Assembly (NCBI GenBank): GCA_006383075.2
Contig: SMNH02000001.1
Location: 124,001-188,000 of the forward strand
Length of the DNA stretch: 64,000 bases
From: Kordia sp. TARA_039_SRF
Lineage (GTDB): Bacteria > Bacteroidota > Bacteroidia > Flavobacteriales > Flavobacteriaceae
Reading direction: 5' to 3'
The position numbers and the translations under genes were made by a program. The notes beneath the pieces are model-generated. The model was not told the origin of the DNA and searched no databases. It was given only the letters and a program-made list of their open reading frames with translations. Positions 26,568 to 36,780 of this stretch are shown here, piece after piece. Every line of letters begins with the position of its first letter. Position 1 is the first letter of the stretch.

Positions 26568-27818
26568 ATGGAATTAAAGCGAGTTGTAGTTACAGGTTTA
26601 GGAGCATTGACTCCAATCGGAAATACAGTAGAAGAATATTGGAATGGGCTAATTACAGGAAAAAGTGGTGCTGCTCCAGTTACGTATTTTGATGCTGAAA
26701 AATTCAAAACAAAATTCGCCTGTGAAGTCAAAAACTTTGAAGTAACAGACTTTATCCATCGAAGAGAAGCGAGAAGAATGGATAAGTTTTCGCAATATGC
26801 AATGGTAGCTTCTGATGAAGCAATTGCAGATGCGAAATTAGACATGGACAGCATCAACAAACTACGTGTTGGTGTCGTTTGGGGCGCTGGAATTGGTGGC
26901 TTGGAAACGTTTCAAGAAGAAGTGATGAACTTTGCCAATGGTGACGGAACTCCAAAATTCAATCCGTTCTTTATTCCTAAAATGATTGCAGATATTGCGC
27001 CTGGAAACATTTCCATCAAACATGGATTTATGGGGCCAAACTACACAACAGTATCTGCGTGTGCATCATCAGCAAACGCGATGATTGATGCCTTAAATTA
27101 TATTCGATTAGGACATTGTGACGTCATTGTTACAGGTGGAAGTGAAGCTGCTGTTACCATTGCAGGTATGGGCGGATTCAACGCTATGCACGCCATGTCT
27201 ACACGAAACGATGATCCAGAAACAGCTTCAAGACCATTTGATGCAAATCGTGATGGTTTTGTATTAGGAGAAGGCGCTGGTGCGATTATCTTAGAAGAAT
27301 ATGAGCACGCCAAAGCTAGAGGCGCAAAAATATACGCTGAAGTTGTTGGTGGCGGATTGTCATCAGATGCGTATCACATGACAGCTCCGCATCCTGATGG
27401 AATTGGAGTGATGGCAGTAATGCGTAACTGTCTTGAAAACGCAGGAATGCAGCCAGAAGAAGTAGATCATATCAACACACATGGTACTTCAACACCGCTT
27501 GGTGATGTTGCTGAACTAAAAGCAATTTCTGAAGTATTTGGTGATCATGCTAAAAACATAAATATCAACTCTACCAAGTCCATGACAGGACACTTGTTGG
27601 GAGCGGCTGGTGCTATTGAAGCAATTGCTTCTATTTTATCTATTGAACATGGAATTGTGCCACCAACCATCAACCATTCTACGGTAGATGAAAATATTGA
27701 TCCGAGTCTTAACTTAACGCTGAACGAAGCACAAAAACGAACAGTAAAAGTTGCTATGAGCAACACGTTTGGTTTTGGCGGACACAACGCGTGTGTACTA
27801 TTTAAAAAGTTAAACTAG
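26568..27818 (+). CDS. fabF: 3-oxoacyl-[acyl-carrier-protein] synthase II (FabF)
   Basis: 416 residues, standard length. The KAS II catalytic triad is visible: Cys165 in VSACASSANAM, His in DHINTHGTSTPLGD and His in NSTKSMTGHLLGAAGA. It elongates acyl-ACP with malonyl-ACP. It lies directly after acpP, and rnc begins 3 nt after its stop. Confidence 0.96.
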   Translation: MELKRVVVTGLGALTPIGNTVEEYWNGLITGKSGAAPVTYFDAEKFKTKFACEVKNFEVTDFIHRREARRMDKFSQYAMVASDEAIADAKLDMDSINKLRVGVVWGAGIGGLETFQEEVMNFANGDGTPKFNPFFIPKMIADIAPGNISIKHGFMGPNYTTVSACASSANAMIDALNYIRLGHCDVIVTGGSEAAVTIAGMGGFNAMHAMSTRNDDPETASRPFDANRDGFVLGEGAGAIILEEYEHAKARGAKIYAEVVGGGLSSDAYHMTAPHPDGIGVMAVMRNCLENAGMQPEEVDHINTHGTSTPLGDVAELKAISEVFGDHAKNININSTKSMTGHLLGAAGAIEAIASILSIEHGIVPPTINHSTVDENIDPSLNLTLNEAQKRTVKVAMSNTFGFGGHNACVLFKKLN

Positions 27819-27821
27819 CCA

Positions 27822-28556
27822 ATGAACTTTGTTCGCAAAATATTAAATTCCCGCTCTGAGCAAGATGGGGATTTTTTTGTTGAACTTGAAGATATTCTCG
27901 GATTTAAAACCAAAAGAAAAAAAATTTACAAGAAAGCGTTTACGCATCGCTCGATGAATCAGAAGGACTCGAAAGGAAATTCTGTAAATTATGAGCGCTT
28001 GGAGTTTTTGGGAGATGCTATGTTGAGCAGTGTTATTTCTGCGTATCTCTTTAACGAAGTTCCATCGGGAAACGAAGGATATTTGACCAAAATGCGCTCT
28101 AAAATTGTAAGTCGCGAGCATCTAAACGAATTGGGACGCGATTTAAAACTGATTGATTTGGTGCGTTCTCGCATTCCGAAAGACAATTTTGGAGAGAATA
28201 TTCACGGAAACTTATTTGAAGCGTTAATTGGCGCTATATTTCTTGATAAAGGCTATAAATATTGCGAGCGTTTTATTCACTTACGTGTGATTTCTCCGTA
28301 TGTAGATATTGAGCGTTTGGAAGGAAAAATTATCAGTTACAAAAGTTTGCTCATAGAGTGGTGTCAAAAAGAAAAGAAAAACTTCAAATACGACGTGTAC
28401 GAAGACACCGGAAATGACGAATTGAAGCATTTTGCGGTTAAGTTATTTATTGACAATCGTGTCGTGGCAAAAGCACGAGCTACTTCTAAAAAGAAAGCCG
28501 AAGAAAAAGCATCCAAACGTGCATTTTTTGCCTTCCAAAAGCAAATTACAAGCTAA
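27822..28556 (+). CDS. rnc: Ribonuclease III
   Basis: 244 residues. The signature YERLEFLGDAMLSSVISAYLF (residues ~47-66) and FEALIGAIFLDKGY hold the catalytic acids. The C-terminal double-stranded RNA-binding domain ends in RATSKKKAEEKASKRA. It processes rRNA precursors and double-stranded RNA. It closes the acpP-fabF-rnc unit. Confidence 0.95.
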   Translation: MNFVRKILNSRSEQDGDFFVELEDILGFKTKRKKIYKKAFTHRSMNQKDSKGNSVNYERLEFLGDAMLSSVISAYLFNEVPSGNEGYLTKMRSKIVSREHLNELGRDLKLIDLVRSRIPKDNFGENIHGNLFEALIGAIFLDKGYKYCERFIHLRVISPYVDIERLEGKIISYKSLLIEWCQKEKKNFKYDVYEDTGNDELKHFAVKLFIDNRVVAKARATSKKKAEEKASKRAFFAFQKQITS

Positions 28557-28740
28557 AATTTACAGCAAATTAGCAGTATATTTTCTAAAATTCGGAACAT
28601 ATTCAAGCCAATTTTACGATTTCGAAAAAAGAAACGGCAAACGATAACGTTTTCGTTATGAAATCTTCACAAACATTACTAAAAATTAACCTTTATCTAG
28701 TCATTATATCCTATATTTACATTCGTTAATTATAAGATTT

Positions 28741-29226
28741 ATGGCAATTCATAAACTCTTTGAAGATGATTTTGAAGAAGATACTTATACGTTAATTGCA
28801 ATTCATTGTTCAGCGGAAGATTATCGATTGGCGTATCTGTTAAATAGCAATTTGAATCTACGATTAGCACGAAAACAAGAAGATTTGGATTATAATTACA
28901 TGGAAGCTTCTTTTTCAATTTACGAATGGAATGATGAAAAGAACTTTGTCAAATGGAATTTGGTCGCAAACACAAGCAAAAAGGAAGTAGAGCAAACTTC
29001 TAGTGCAGGTTCCTTATTTTCTGAACAAACAGGAAAAAGAACGGTTTCTAAGTATTTGATTCCAGAGCAAAAAAAAGTAGATTATTTTGTGAAAATATCT
29101 AGCGAAAGCCATATAAAATCCCCTAAAATAATAGTGTCTAAAATAAATGCCATTGCTGAAGTTATTACGGCATATATGGTAGACGCTAACCAACTAAAAT
29201 CTAAGAACCATTTAATTTTTGAGTAA
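28741..29226 (+). CDS. IPExxxVDY family protein
   Basis: 161 residues, with the family motif IPEQKKVDYFVKI near residue 105. The family is confined to Bacteroidota, is conserved next to pyk and has no known biochemical role. No signal peptide or membrane segment is seen. Its stop overlaps the start of pyk (TAATG), which argues for co-translation with pyruvate kinase and a possible link to glycolytic control. That link is inference from context only. Confidence 0.87.
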   Translation: MAIHKLFEDDFEEDTYTLIAIHCSAEDYRLAYLLNSNLNLRLARKQEDLDYNYMEASFSIYEWNDEKNFVKWNLVANTSKKEVEQTSSAGSLFSEQTGKRTVSKYLIPEQKKVDYFVKISSESHIKSPKIIVSKINAIAEVITAYMVDANQLKSKNHLIFE

Positions 29227-30656
29227 TGCCAAAAAGAAAAAAGACGAAAATAGTAGCTACACTTGGACCAGCATCCGGATCAAGAGAAGTCATGAAAGAA
29301 ATGATAGAGCAAGGCGTAGATGTATTTCGCATCAACTTTTCGCATGCTAATTATGAAGACGTAAAAGAGCGTATTGCTATCATTCGCGAACTCAGTGAAG
29401 AATACGGATTTAACACGTCCATCTTAGCCGATTTACAAGGCCCAAAATTGCGCGTAGGCATCATGTCAGAAGATGTGATTGTAGAGCCTGGCGATCATAT
29501 AAAATTCTGTACAGGAGAAGAATTTAAAGGAACTTCGGAGAAAGTGTATATGAACTATCAAAACTTTCCGCGCGATGTAAAATCTGGAGAACGCATTCTT
29601 TTGGATGATGGAAAACTCATCTTTGAAGTTGTTGATACAGATGGCAAACAAGAAGTGACGGCAAAAGTAATTCAAGGTGGACCGTTAAAGTCCAAAAAAG
29701 GTGTGAATCTACCAAATACAAACATTTCATTGCCTGCATTGACAGAAAAAGATGTAAAAGATGCCATTTTTGCTATTGGACAAGAAGTGGATTGGATTGC
29801 ACTATCATTTGTGCGTCACAGTCAAGATTTGATGGATTTGCAAGCAATTATCAACGAACATTCTGAGCATAAAATTCCAATCATTGCAAAAATAGAAAAG
29901 CCAGAAGCTGTAGAAAATATTGATAAAATTGTTGCCTATTGTGATGGTTTAATGGTAGCACGAGGCGATTTGGGAGTAGAAGTTCCAGCGCAAGAAGTAC
30001 CTTTAATTCAAAAACAGTTGGTATTGCGCGCCAAAAAAGCCAGAATTCCTGTAATTATTGCCACACAAATGATGGAAACCATGATTACAAGTCTTACACC
30101 AACAAGAGCTGAGGTAAACGACGTTGCCAATTCAGTAATGGATGGTGCCGACGCCGTGATGCTTTCTGGAGAAACTTCTGTGGGGAAATATCCTGTGCAA
30201 GTTATTCAGCAAATGACACGCATCATTAAAAGTGTGGAAGATTCGCCGTTGATTCAAGTGCCGCATTCGCCACCGCACATTCGTACCAAAAGATACATTA
30301 CCAAATCGGTATGTTACCATGCATCGCACATGGCAAATGAAATTAAAGCGAAAGCCATTTGTACGTTGACGAATAGTGGATACACAGCATTCCAAATTTC
30401 GGCGTGGCGACCAGCATCACACATTTTGGTATTTACATCGAACAAGCGAATTCTGTCACAACTCAATCTACTTTGGGGCGTAAAAGCATTTTACTATGAC
30501 AAATTTGTAAGTACAGATGATACGGTGGAAGATGTAAACCAAATTGCGAAAGAGAAAAAGTTCGTAAAAAAAGGTGATATGCTTATCAATTTGGCTGCTA
30601 TGCCAATTACGGACAAAGGAATGGTAAACACCTTGCGCGTTTCATTAATTGAATAA
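29226..30656 (+). CDS. pyk: Pyruvate kinase
   Basis: 476 residues. Seen: TKIVATLGPASGSREVM at the N-terminus, ILADLQGPKLRVG, the active-site segment IPIIAKIEKPEAVENIDKIV with the catalytic Lys, and MVARGDLGVEVP. It converts phosphoenolpyruvate and ADP to pyruvate and ATP. A terminator follows at 30682. Confidence 0.96.
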   Translation: MPKRKKTKIVATLGPASGSREVMKEMIEQGVDVFRINFSHANYEDVKERIAIIRELSEEYGFNTSILADLQGPKLRVGIMSEDVIVEPGDHIKFCTGEEFKGTSEKVYMNYQNFPRDVKSGERILLDDGKLIFEVVDTDGKQEVTAKVIQGGPLKSKKGVNLPNTNISLPALTEKDVKDAIFAIGQEVDWIALSFVRHSQDLMDLQAIINEHSEHKIPIIAKIEKPEAVENIDKIVAYCDGLMVARGDLGVEVPAQEVPLIQKQLVLRAKKARIPVIIATQMMETMITSLTPTRAEVNDVANSVMDGADAVMLSGETSVGKYPVQVIQQMTRIIKSVEDSPLIQVPHSPPHIRTKRYITKSVCYHASHMANEIKAKAICTLTNSGYTAFQISAWRPASHILVFTSNKRILSQLNLLWGVKAFYYDKFVSTDDTVEDVNQIAKEKKFVKKGDMLINLAAMPITDKGMVNTLRVSLIE

Positions 30657-30681
30657 GTCACAAAAAAAATTATATATTGCC

Positions 30682-30721
30682 ATATGCTTCTTTACAAACT
30701 TTGTATAGAAGCATATTTTTT
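30682..30721 (+). terminator. Terminator after pyk
   Basis: 10-bp stem ATATGCTTCT / AGAAGCATAT with a 15-nt loop and a T run. Confidence 0.75.
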
Positions 30722-30741
30722 AACCAAACAAAATTTCCCTT

Positions 30742-31413
30742 ATGAATGAAGACTTTTTAGACGAAGTCGGAAAAGACCCGCGAAAAACTTCTAATAACTC
30801 AAACAATTCTTCTAAAGAACCACAAAATCAACATGATGAGCAGCCTCCAAAAAAAGATAACAAAAAGAAATGGTATATCGGTTGTGGGTGTGTAACAGTC
30901 ATCCTTCTTGGAATTGCTGCGTTTGTTTGGTGGGCAATAGCTTTTAATTTAGAAGAAGAAGCGAGAGATATTCGTCTCAAATATTTACGACAAGATGTGG
31001 AGCGCTTAAGTACATTTATTTCTGATGATAATATGTATAGCAATTTGGCAAAAATGTGTATTGACTCCAGCATTTATCTTGAAAACGGAGAAAAAATTGA
31101 CAAAAGTGGTATCAAATACTTCACGCGACGCAACGACGATAAGTTACTTGTCATCCTAAAAGTTGATAACTTGAAGAAAGTAGAACCTTCTTCCAGACGT
31201 GCTTTTGTAGATGCCTTACGAGAGTGTTTTTCGTATGTGGAAGAAGAAACAGGCGTGGAAAAATACTATATTTCCATCAAAGGATTTTGGAATACCTTAA
31301 TGGTGGCAACACCAAATGGCTCCGACCTTGACGGCAAATTTGCTGACGACAAATATTTATTGCCTTTTTATAACGAATATGTAAAAGATAGTTTGCCTGA
31401 TTTGGGCGATTAA
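30742..31413 (+). CDS. Membrane-anchored protein of unknown function
   Basis: 223 residues. A polar, Asn/Gln/Lys-rich N-terminal tail (~50 residues) is followed by one transmembrane helix (CVTVILLGIAAFVWWAIAF, about 52-71) and a ~150-residue globular C-terminal domain with no family I recognise. The tail should be cytosolic and the C-domain periplasmic. It is 11 nt upstream of the phosphatase-like gene and probably forms an operon with it. Confidence 0.65.
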   Translation: MNEDFLDEVGKDPRKTSNNSNNSSKEPQNQHDEQPPKKDNKKKWYIGCGCVTVILLGIAAFVWWAIAFNLEEEARDIRLKYLRQDVERLSTFISDDNMYSNLAKMCIDSSIYLENGEKIDKSGIKYFTRRNDDKLLVILKVDNLKKVEPSSRRAFVDALRECFSYVEEETGVEKYYISIKGFWNTLMVATPNGSDLDGKFADDKYLLPFYNEYVKDSLPDLGD

Positions 31414-31423
31414 ACCAATAAAA

Positions 31424-32044
31424 ATGATGTTACCAGAACTACAACAAAACATTGAAAAACTAACACAGAATTTCGATACGATTTCGGACGACAGAAAAGC
31501 ACAATTAGAAACCTTATCGGAGTATATCCAGAAAAAATATCAGGCTCAAAAAACGCCCAAACTAATCGTTATTTGTACGCACAATTCCAGAAGAAGTCAC
31601 TTGGGACAATTGTGGTTGGCGGCTGCGGCAGATTATTACAAGTTGCCAAGCGTAGAAACCTATTCTGGTGGAACAGAAGCAACAGCCTTTAATCCGAATG
31701 CAGTAGCAGCTTTAGAACGAATTGGTTTTCAAATTTCCAAATTGGTAGCAGCAGAAAATCCTATTTACAAAGTGCAGTGGCAAGAGGAGCAAGATGCGTA
31801 CCATGCGTTTTCGAAACGTTTTGAAGAGGCTCCAAATCCAACACAAGAATTTGCTGCAATTATGGTATGTTCGGAAGCAGATGAAGGTTGTCCGTTTGTA
31901 CTAGGAACTGATTTCAGAATCGCGTTGCCGTTTGAAGATCCAAAAGCCTTTGATGGAACACCACAAGAAGCTGAAAAATACGACGAACGCTGTCAACAAA
32001 TCGGAGCAGAAATGTTGTACGTACTATCAAAGGTTTCGAAATAA
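31424..32044 (+). CDS. LMW protein-tyrosine-phosphatase-fold protein
   Basis: 206 residues. A phosphate-binding loop of the C-x5-R-S type, VICTHNSRRSHLGQLW, begins near residue 50 and is followed by the helix expected in LMW-PTP or thioredoxin-linked arsenate reductases. DEGCPFVLGTDFRIALPFEDP provides the late Asp-Pro. The ~45-residue N-terminal extension is helical. Family knowledge allows either phosphatase or arsenate reductase chemistry; neither is established. It is the second gene of a pair with the membrane protein at 30742. Confidence 0.75.
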   Translation: MMLPELQQNIEKLTQNFDTISDDRKAQLETLSEYIQKKYQAQKTPKLIVICTHNSRRSHLGQLWLAAAADYYKLPSVETYSGGTEATAFNPNAVAALERIGFQISKLVAAENPIYKVQWQEEQDAYHAFSKRFEEAPNPTQEFAAIMVCSEADEGCPFVLGTDFRIALPFEDPKAFDGTPQEAEKYDERCQQIGAEMLYVLSKVSK

Positions 32045-32170
32045 ACGCAAGGATTGAAAATTGAAGTAACAAAAGCTATTGACACATTTTCAAATTAGCA
32101 CATTGGGCGTATTGAGAAAATATGCAAAGCCTTGTAAATACTAGTATTTCTTTGTAAATTAAAGAAACAT

Positions 32171-32217
32171 AAAACCCCGAAAATGACTGATATGGTTCAA
32201 AAACGGGGTTTTCTTTT
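32171..32217. terminator. Terminator after the LMW-PTP-like gene
   Basis: 9-bp stem AAAACCCCG / CGGGGTTTT with a 24-nt loop and a T-rich flank. Confidence 0.75.
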
Positions 32218-32271
32218 CTAGTTATATATGAAATTACGAAGAATTAGTGGTTTCAGCACAAATTTTCATTT

Positions 32272-35200
32272 TTATCTTCTTAGGCTAAAACTACCCTTGT
32301 AAGACTTTCCATTTTGTCTTTCTACTAGAAACCAATAATCTGTTGACGGCATTGGGTTTCCTCGGTAATTTCCATCCCAACCAAAATCAGTTGGTTTTAA
32401 TTCTTTAAGAATTTTTCCAAAGCGATCAAATATGTAGATTTTATTGAACGGCTCTTTTGATGAATTTAATAATTGCCACGTATCATTGTATCCATCGCCA
32501 TTGGGAGTAAAAAAGTTTGGATAATATAACAGATATACTTCTTCCGTGACAATTCCACACCCGTTTTTGTCCCTTACGTATATTAAATAATCATTTATAA
32601 GCAGATTAGAGAATGTATTTTCATCTTGATAATTAACACCATCAATCGAATATTCATAATCACCATCGCCTTCTACTTGAATAGTGATAGAGTTATTATT
32701 TTGTGACCAATCTGTTTTTACTATTTCTATTATTGTAGCTATGGTAGATTCGTATACTATAATCGATTTAGTAGTTTCGCACCTTATTCCACCTTGTTCA
32801 TTAGCAACTATAACTTCATAGGTTCCAGCCTCACTAACACTAATTGTTTGGGTTGTATCTCCAGTCGACCACAGATATTCATCAAACCCACCATCTGCAG
32901 TAATTTCAATAGATTCGCCTTCACATATTGTCCATGTATCATCCATTAATAAAACGGGTTGTGTTATAACATTTATTGTAAAAGATGTTGTTGTAAAGCA
33001 TTCAGGATGATTATCATTTTCTAATCTAGCATATATAATTTGAGGATTTTCGGTATTTTCATACAATGTAGTCAAATTGTTTGTGCCGTTTTCAGCATCA
33101 AGTGCGCTTGAATGATATGTAATATTGTTTTCTGTAGCTGATTGACCATTTAGGATAGTCGTATTTTGATCTGATAAGTTAATTAAGACAATTTCATCAT
33201 TTTCTTCTTCATCACATAGAAATATATTATCTGGTTGATTTGCAATAGGAAAAAATGTAATTCCAATTTGAAATGATGTAATATTATAGCAATCAATATT
33301 ATTTCGGTTATGTATTCTTACATAAATGGTTTGTACACTCGTATTTAGTATATAGTTTTCAGCTAGCGAATTGACATTATTTTCAGCATCTGTCATATTT
33401 TCAAAATACAAAACATCAAAATCATTACCTGATTGACCATTTAATACTTGAGAATCATAATTTGATAGGATGAATGTTGCTTCTCCATCATTTGATATAT
33501 CATCACATATAATATCATCTTCAACCGTAAAAGCAGTTGGAGTTTCATAGGCTATGAATTCTACTGAAGTTTCATCAAAACAAATTGGATTTAAAGGATT
33601 TTCAACTCTCACAGTTATTGTCTGAGATACAGTTGTAAATGGATTTGGCAATGGGCTAGGCAATACATTTCCACTTTCATCAGTATAAGTTACGATCATT
33701 TCTGTTTGTCCATTTAAAACAGTTGTTTCAATATTTGAAGTGTCAAATACTCCCATACCATCTGAATCATTATCACAAATGGATAGTTGTGAAATAGGAT
33801 TTGCTATAGCGGCAGCTTCTACATTAAAAGTAATTGAAGTTTCGTCGTAGCAAGCGCCATCAGCGTCAAGAGAATTGGTGTTTGTTACTCTCGCAATTAT
33901 GGTTTGAGAAGAAGTTGTAAATGGGTTTGGAAGTGGATTTGGTAGTGAATTTCCACTCTCATCAGTATAGGTTACAGTAACATTCGTTTGACCATTTAGA
34001 AGTACATTTTCTATATTAGAGGTGTCAAATTCATACATGCCATCTCCATCAGTATCACATTGATCAGGAATTATAACCGTATTTGCCTCAGGAACGGTTT
34101 CCACATGTAATGTAATATGATGACCTAAGCCTAGGCAATCATTATCTAAAGCACTATCAACACGAATATAAATATTTTGAGTTGTTGGATATCCAGTGTT
34201 TCTGTAATTTGAAATATTAATGATAGCATTTTGTTCTGTTAGTGCATCTGCTTGGTTACGATAATAAGAAATTAATAGCTGTTGTCCTGCTGGAAATAAT
34301 GCTTCTATTTCAGTATTTACAATTGAAAAATCAAAAGCACTAATCCCATCTGAAGTTGTCCCATTGACAGCATCATCACATTCATAAAAATCTCGAGAAA
34401 ATGTACTTGGTATTTGTGTTGTGGAAACGATAAGGTTGACTTGACTTATCCTAAAACAGCCGTTATTATTTTCTACTCTTGCCCAGACAGTATCTGTACT
34501 AACGATTTCGTTGATGTAAGCATCTGCGTTATTAATTGGATTAGTTTCATTTTCTGCCTCAATCTCAGATTCATAAAAAGTTATCATTTCATTTGAAGCA
34601 TTTATTGAAATTTCATTAATAACTTCATTTAAGTTAAAAACACTAAATCCATCAAGATTATCATCACATTGTTTAAGTTCAACTATATTGTTCACAGATG
34701 GTAACTCATAAAGTTCTATTGTAAATGAGGCATCTGTAACACAATTTGATGCAAGATTGTTATTTTCGACCAATACATAAATTGTTTCTACCGAATTTAT
34801 ATTTTGATATGTAGTAGGTGAAGTAATTTGATTGGTAAAGGCAGCATCCGTGTAATATGAAACAGTAAAATCCGCGGCAGACTGACCATTTAGAATTGAG
34901 GTTTCATTTTGTGTCAAATCAAACAAAATAATTCCATCGCTATCGCTTCCAAAAGATGTATCATCACAAGCTGAAATGTTTGGAACATTTTGATTTGGTG
35001 TGGGAGATTCCAATACTTGAATCGAAAAAGTAGTTGAATCTTCACATTCATTATTATTTACATTACGAACACTAGCGATAATAGTTTCTGTTGCGTAAGA
35101 AGTTGTGTTTATATAGTTTTCCGGGGTTTCAATTGGATTTTGATTAGTATAATCATTCATGGAAGCATAATACAAAACTTCAAAAGTCAATTCGCTTTGT

Positions 35201-36711
35201 CCATTAAGAATGAATGAATTCTGAGTTGTTAAATCGAAATTATAAAACCCATCATTGTTGTCATCACAGACTAAAATATTTGTTGGCTGATTGGCGGTAG
35301 GCTGCTCATATATTATTACTTCCGCTGTATCTGATGTTGTTTCTGTTCCTGATGTTACAGTTAAGGTTACGATGTAAGTCCCTGCATTGGAATACGTATG
35401 AGAAGGTGTTTGTAGGGTAGAAGTGTTACCATCGCCAAAATCCCATAGTATAGAATCGAAGGATTCAGAAATGTTTGCTTGAAATTGAGTTGCATTCCCC
35501 AAGCAATTATTTTCTGTTGTAATACCTACTTGGAAAAATGATTGTATGAATGGAGGTAGTCCTGATTGTGCTATGCCAGTACCTAAAGAGACTGTATCCA
35601 ATTGAAAATCGCAGCCTACTCCTAAAACATCAGGATTATTAATCACACTTAATGAATTAATATTAGGGGTATTATCATTAGCTCTTCTAGTTATATAAAT
35701 TTTTCCATCAGGAGCTAGTTGCAATGCGCCCCAGTCGCTATTTGCTATATCATTAGACAAGAAAGTAACACTTGATAAAATTTGGAAAGCGTCATTCAAT
35801 GTAATATCAAATTGAGCTAGACCACCAGAGCCAGATCCTGCTACATATAAAATATCACTTGATGGCGAAAATTCTATACCATAAGGTGTTGCAGCACCAG
35901 GAACATCGTATACATTTATATGATTGGAGATAATACCAGACGTATTGTCAAAATCAAATAATTGCAGCCCATTGGTAAATCTAGGAAATGCCATAGCTAA
36001 TCTTTGTCCATTAGGTGATGCTTTCATATATCCTGCATTTTCATCAAAAAAAGGACCACTGTAACTAAATCCAATATCAGTAACTACGGGAGCTTGAATT
36101 CCAGTATTTGTTACTAAATATGCGTAGAATTCTGCACTTCCGTTTCTATGAGCGATTACCCAAATGTCATTCCCATTGGCATGATTTACGGCTGTCAATT
36201 TTTCTAATACAGGGGTAAGCAATAATATATTTTTATTGCTTGTAATTGCCCCTAAACCACCATCCAAATTCATATCGACTTCGGAATATTGTAAGCCATT
36301 ACTTTGTCCTTGGAAATCTACGGTGAAAATATAGTATATGTTAGATGAATTTGGTTTGGGGACAATAATAGCAGATTGTGTACTTGAAAAATTTCCATTA
36401 AGTCCAGTGCCATTACTCATGATGGTATGATTTCTATTCCATACAGTAGTACCATCCGTATAAAACCTAAGAACACCATTAGTGTCCGCAATGCTAGCAC
36501 AGCCTTCTTGAGTTGCCATTTGTCCATCTGTCAGAGCAATGGGATTTCCACTATTGAAGTCTAATCCAGCATTGTTACCAAAATACCAAATATTGGCTTC
36601 GTTTTGAGCGAAGCTAATATTAAGAAATAAGAATATTATTGAAAAAAATGTATGTTTAATTAAGAATTCAATATGATAATTAAATAAAAATATTTTGAAT
36701 TTATAGAACAT
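32272..36711 (-). CDS. T9SS type B sorting-domain repeat protein (gliding-associated style)
   Basis: 1479 residues. A hydrophobic signal (up to about residue 35, SFAQ) is followed by a propeller-like region (NIWYFGNNAGLDFNSG...), a PKD domain (ILWDFGDGNTSTLQTPSHTY), then about eight repeats of ~85 residues, each opening CDDxxDGxxxFDL and most containing (I/V)LNGQ(S/T). An Ig-like segment (WTICEGESIEITADGG) precedes the C-terminal type B sorting domain (YPNFFTPNGDGYNDTW ... FDRFGKILKEL). The protein is secreted by T9SS to the cell surface. Repeats 5 and 6 (TSNIE-x-x-LNGQT) are the most alike, which suggests recent duplication. It lies just downstream of the RHS toxin and immunity pair. Confidence 0.85.
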   Translation of the reverse strand: MFYKFKIFLFNYHIEFLIKHTFFSIIFLFLNISFAQNEANIWYFGNNAGLDFNSGNPIALTDGQMATQEGCASIADTNGVLRFYTDGTTVWNRNHTIMSNGTGLNGNFSSTQSAIIVPKPNSSNIYYIFTVDFQGQSNGLQYSEVDMNLDGGLGAITSNKNILLLTPVLEKLTAVNHANGNDIWVIAHRNGSAEFYAYLVTNTGIQAPVVTDIGFSYSGPFFDENAGYMKASPNGQRLAMAFPRFTNGLQLFDFDNTSGIISNHINVYDVPGAATPYGIEFSPSSDILYVAGSGSGGLAQFDITLNDAFQILSSVTFLSNDIANSDWGALQLAPDGKIYITRRANDNTPNINSLSVINNPDVLGVGCDFQLDTVSLGTGIAQSGLPPFIQSFFQVGITTENNCLGNATQFQANISESFDSILWDFGDGNTSTLQTPSHTYSNAGTYIVTLTVTSGTETTSDTAEVIIYEQPTANQPTNILVCDDNNDGFYNFDLTTQNSFILNGQSELTFEVLYYASMNDYTNQNPIETPENYINTTSYATETIIASVRNVNNNECEDSTTFSIQVLESPTPNQNVPNISACDDTSFGSDSDGIILFDLTQNETSILNGQSAADFTVSYYTDAAFTNQITSPTTYQNINSVETIYVLVENNNLASNCVTDASFTIELYELPSVNNIVELKQCDDNLDGFSVFNLNEVINEISINASNEMITFYESEIEAENETNPINNADAYINEIVSTDTVWARVENNNGCFRISQVNLIVSTTQIPSTFSRDFYECDDAVNGTTSDGISAFDFSIVNTEIEALFPAGQQLLISYYRNQADALTEQNAIINISNYRNTGYPTTQNIYIRVDSALDNDCLGLGHHITLHVETVPEANTVIIPDQCDTDGDGMYEFDTSNIENVLLNGQTNVTVTYTDESGNSLPNPLPNPFTTSSQTIIARVTNTNSLDADGACYDETSITFNVEAAAIANPISQLSICDNDSDGMGVFDTSNIETTVLNGQTEMIVTYTDESGNVLPSPLPNPFTTVSQTITVRVENPLNPICFDETSVEFIAYETPTAFTVEDDIICDDISNDGEATFILSNYDSQVLNGQSGNDFDVLYFENMTDAENNVNSLAENYILNTSVQTIYVRIHNRNNIDCYNITSFQIGITFFPIANQPDNIFLCDEEENDEIVLINLSDQNTTILNGQSATENNITYHSSALDAENGTNNLTTLYENTENPQIIYARLENDNHPECFTTTSFTINVITQPVLLMDDTWTICEGESIEITADGGFDEYLWSTGDTTQTISVSEAGTYEVIVANEQGGIRCETTKSIIVYESTIATIIEIVKTDWSQNNNSITIQVEGDGDYEYSIDGVNYQDENTFSNLLINDYLIYVRDKNGCGIVTEEVYLLYYPNFFTPNGDGYNDTWQLLNSSKEPFNKIYIFDRFGKILKELKPTDFGWDGNYRGNPMPSTDYWFLVERQNGKSYKGSFSLRR

Positions 36712-36780
36712 ATCTTCATATTTTTAAAATAGAGTTTCTTTTTTTTAATAAAATTCCTAAACAAAATTATATAGCTTTTA

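Noticed and set aside
33600..34080. Near-duplicate DNA blocks
   Set aside because: They are coding repeats 5 and 6 of the T9SS type B protein, not an inserted element.
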